Origin: Saprospiraceae bacterium
Lineage (GTDB): Bacteria > Bacteroidota > Bacteroidia > Chitinophagales > Saprospiraceae
Length of the DNA stretch: 64,000 nt
NCBI GenBank assembly: GCA_029251525.1
Contig: JAQXDE010000032.1
Location: 62,001 to 126,000, forward strand
Direction of reading: 5' to 3'
The first letter of the stretch is position 1, and each line of letters begins with the position of its first letter. Under the pieces are notes generated by a model. That model had not been told where the DNA came from, made no database searches, and saw only the letters and a program-made list of their open reading frames with translations. Of the stretch, positions 62,751 through 64,000 are shown piece after piece. The translations under genes were made by a program, and so were the position numbers.

Positions 62751-63965
62751 TCAGAAATCCAATTTTATGAATTTTTTCAAACTTACGAAATTTTCATTTT
62801 CTAGTTTTATAAAATAGAGTCCATTTGGAAGATGGCTAATATTAATAAAGTCCAAATCCAATTCCCTAACATTATTATGGTAATAAACTTGTCCTAATTT
62901 ATTAAAAATTGATATTGAAAAACTAAAGGGAATTGGAATTTTCCAACTTAGTGCCAACTGATCTTTTACTGGATTTGGAGATATTTGAAAAGAAAGAAGA
63001 TCATTCTTCTCAACGATATTATAATTTGAAACCAACCCACATTCTTGATTTAAAAAATCAATTCCGAAATAATGCTTTTCAAAGTATTTCTTCAAAACTT
63101 GAGTAGTAGCTGTTGCAAAAACCTCTCGATTAGATTCTGTATCTCTAACATTATCCCAATTACATTCTACTTGAATTCCATCAATTACACCCCCTAGTTT
63201 TGAACCATGGCGCTCTGTATTGTATCCTCCACTAAAGTAGGGTTCACTCCCTATCGGAAAAGGATCAGTTTGACTTGGTACCGCAGGAAAATTTTCACTT
63301 TGAAAAAACTCACCAAAACTATTTTCACCTCTTATCAGTTGGGAAAGTGGCAAGTTATTTAAATTATCATTTTCTAAATTTCTAATACTCGCATCATTTA
63401 CAAATCCATCCAATTCAGAATTAGTCATTTGCAATTTAGCTTTAGAAATTCTGTAGCCCAATTCCAACCTCTGAATATCATGACCGTGACCATGCAAGTC
63501 TAAATAAATTCCTTTCCCAAATTTTTGAGTAATAGAATCTTTGGCCGTTTGAATAAAATCATGAAATTCACCCCATGCTTGTTCTGCCATCGGATCACCA
63601 TCCGCTGCATCTCCAATATCTCGATTCGCATCTAACTTTCTACGATGCAAACGATTGATAATAATATAGGGATAGCAACCAAACTCTACAAAAATAGCAT
63701 CAGATAACTGTCGTATTAACTCCTGTGTTCGAGAATCACGGACATAAACGCAACCTGTGCAATCACGATCTGGGATATCTAAAGGTTCCAATCCACCTCC
63801 ATGAGGCGCCGAAATAATAATAGGTATATTACCTGCTTTGAATTCGATATATTCATTTTCGCCAAAATATGTTTCTCCGGGTGTAAAGGTTTGACTGTAA
63901 ATTTGAAAAGAGAAGAGAAAAATTAAAACAGAGAAGAGAAGTTTATTATTCATTATTTTTTTCAT
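62751..63965 (-). CDS. T9SS-secreted N-formylglutamate-amidohydrolase-like protein
   Basis: 404 residues from the ATG at 63965; a TTG at 63968 is one codon upstream and less likely. Signal peptide (LLFSVLIFLFSFQIYSQ). The catalytic-type domain has IIISAPHGGGLEPLDIPDRD, YIIINRLHRRKLDANRDIGD and GIYLDLHGHGHDIQRLELGY, which fit the N-formylglutamate amidohydrolase (FGase) fold with its Zn-binding HG and HGH motifs. A type A T9SS sorting domain (FQISPNPVKDQLALSW ... LPNGLYFIKLENENF) ends it. The cytosolic relatives act in histidine degradation; an exported form probably cleaves some other amide or peptide. The window's right end follows within 35 bp, so upstream context is missing. Confidence 0.82.
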   Translation of the reverse strand: MKKIMNNKLLFSVLIFLFSFQIYSQTFTPGETYFGENEYIEFKAGNIPIIISAPHGGGLEPLDIPDRDCTGCVYVRDSRTQELIRQLSDAIFVEFGCYPYIIINRLHRRKLDANRDIGDAADGDPMAEQAWGEFHDFIQTAKDSITQKFGKGIYLDLHGHGHDIQRLELGYRISKAKLQMTNSELDGFVNDASIRNLENDNLNNLPLSQLIRGENSFGEFFQSENFPAVPSQTDPFPIGSEPYFSGGYNTERHGSKLGGVIDGIQVECNWDNVRDTESNREVFATATTQVLKKYFEKHYFGIDFLNQECGLVSNYNIVEKNDLLSFQISPNPVKDQLALSWKIPIPFSFSISIFNKLGQVYYHNNVRELDLDFINISHLPNGLYFIKLENENFVSLKKFIKLDF

Positions 63966-64000
63966 CAAACATACCCATTTCTTTTTTCTAAATATAGATA

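Noticed and set aside
1-64000. tRNA, rRNA, CRISPR array, insertion sequence, prophage or riboswitch
   Set aside because: None was recognisable by eye: no cloverleaf-like blocks, no regular repeat-spacer arrays, no transposase or phage proteins, no known riboswitch core.

Overview
The window looks like a chromosomal segment of an AT-rich Bacteroidota bacterium, most likely a Saprospiraceae-like or other gliding marine/freshwater lineage. The evidence is five proteins with type IX secretion (T9SS) C-terminal sorting domains (four type A, one CHU_C/type B), a TonB-receptor-type barrel with a CarboxypepD_reg-like N-terminus, several lipoproteins with short LxxC lipoboxes, promoters of the Bacteroidota form TAnnTTTG, weak Shine-Dalgarno signals and frequent A/T-rich leaders. 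I saw no rRNA, tRNA, CRISPR array, insertion sequence or phage gene.

Layout. 1-9.9 kb: a truncated BNR/sortilin-like exported protein, the DHH phosphoesterase NrnA, two poorly known genes (one DUF1853), an ADP-ribosylglycohydrolase lipoprotein, a small barrel, an EstA-like secreted esterase, and a GNAT/methyltransferase pair on the minus strand. 10-22 kb: a hybrid histidine kinase, two small lipoproteins, a TPR-TM-HTH regulator, then two near-duplicate blue-copper/fasciclin adhesins that flank a CHU_C protein. 22-33.4 kb: a minus-strand sulfur block. It holds a molybdopterin oxidoreductase, a fused FeS/NrfD membrane subunit, a persulfide-dioxygenase-like MBL protein with two rhodanese domains, a SulP transporter, a Crp/Fnr regulator and an MFS transporter. 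33.6-40.7 kb: a dead MarR gene, a flavin reductase, a DUF2505 protein, an MDR dehydrogenase, two thioredoxins, a TPMT-like methyltransferase, a cytochrome c lipoprotein and a dienoyl-CoA-isomerase-like crotonase. 40.9-48 kb: a divalent-metal RND efflux operon (adaptor, pump fused to TolC, small His-rich protein). 48.7-57.2 kb: a TonB-receptor-like barrel, an SF1 helicase, a GH5-CBM6-CBM6-T9SS glucanase and a glycine-rich RRM protein. 57.4-64 kb: a 2-oxoacid:ferredoxin oxidoreductase operon with a GltD-like partner, a GNAT, and a T9SS-secreted N-formylglutamate-amidohydrolase-like protein.

How the genes may work together. The most coherent system is the sulfur block. The MBL-rhodanese protein should oxidise persulfide sulfur to sulfite. 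The cytoplasmic SoeABC-like molybdoenzyme should oxidise sulfite to sulfate and pass electrons to quinone. SulP moves sulfate. A Crp/Fnr protein with an ExxSR recognition helix and a C-x5-CC cluster may control the block: a perfect GTGAT-N4-ATCAC palindrome sits about 40 bp upstream of the predicted start site of the MBL-rhodanese gene. All of this is inferred from sequence.

A second theme is gene decay. Several long intergenic stretches hold recognisable relics, including a MarR gene with two in-frame stops, a lipoprotein broken into three frames, and smaller fragments. A third is possible surface variation: an 8-bp tandem repeat in front of a TTG-started methyltransferase, and a duplicated adhesin pair that kept its upstream leader.
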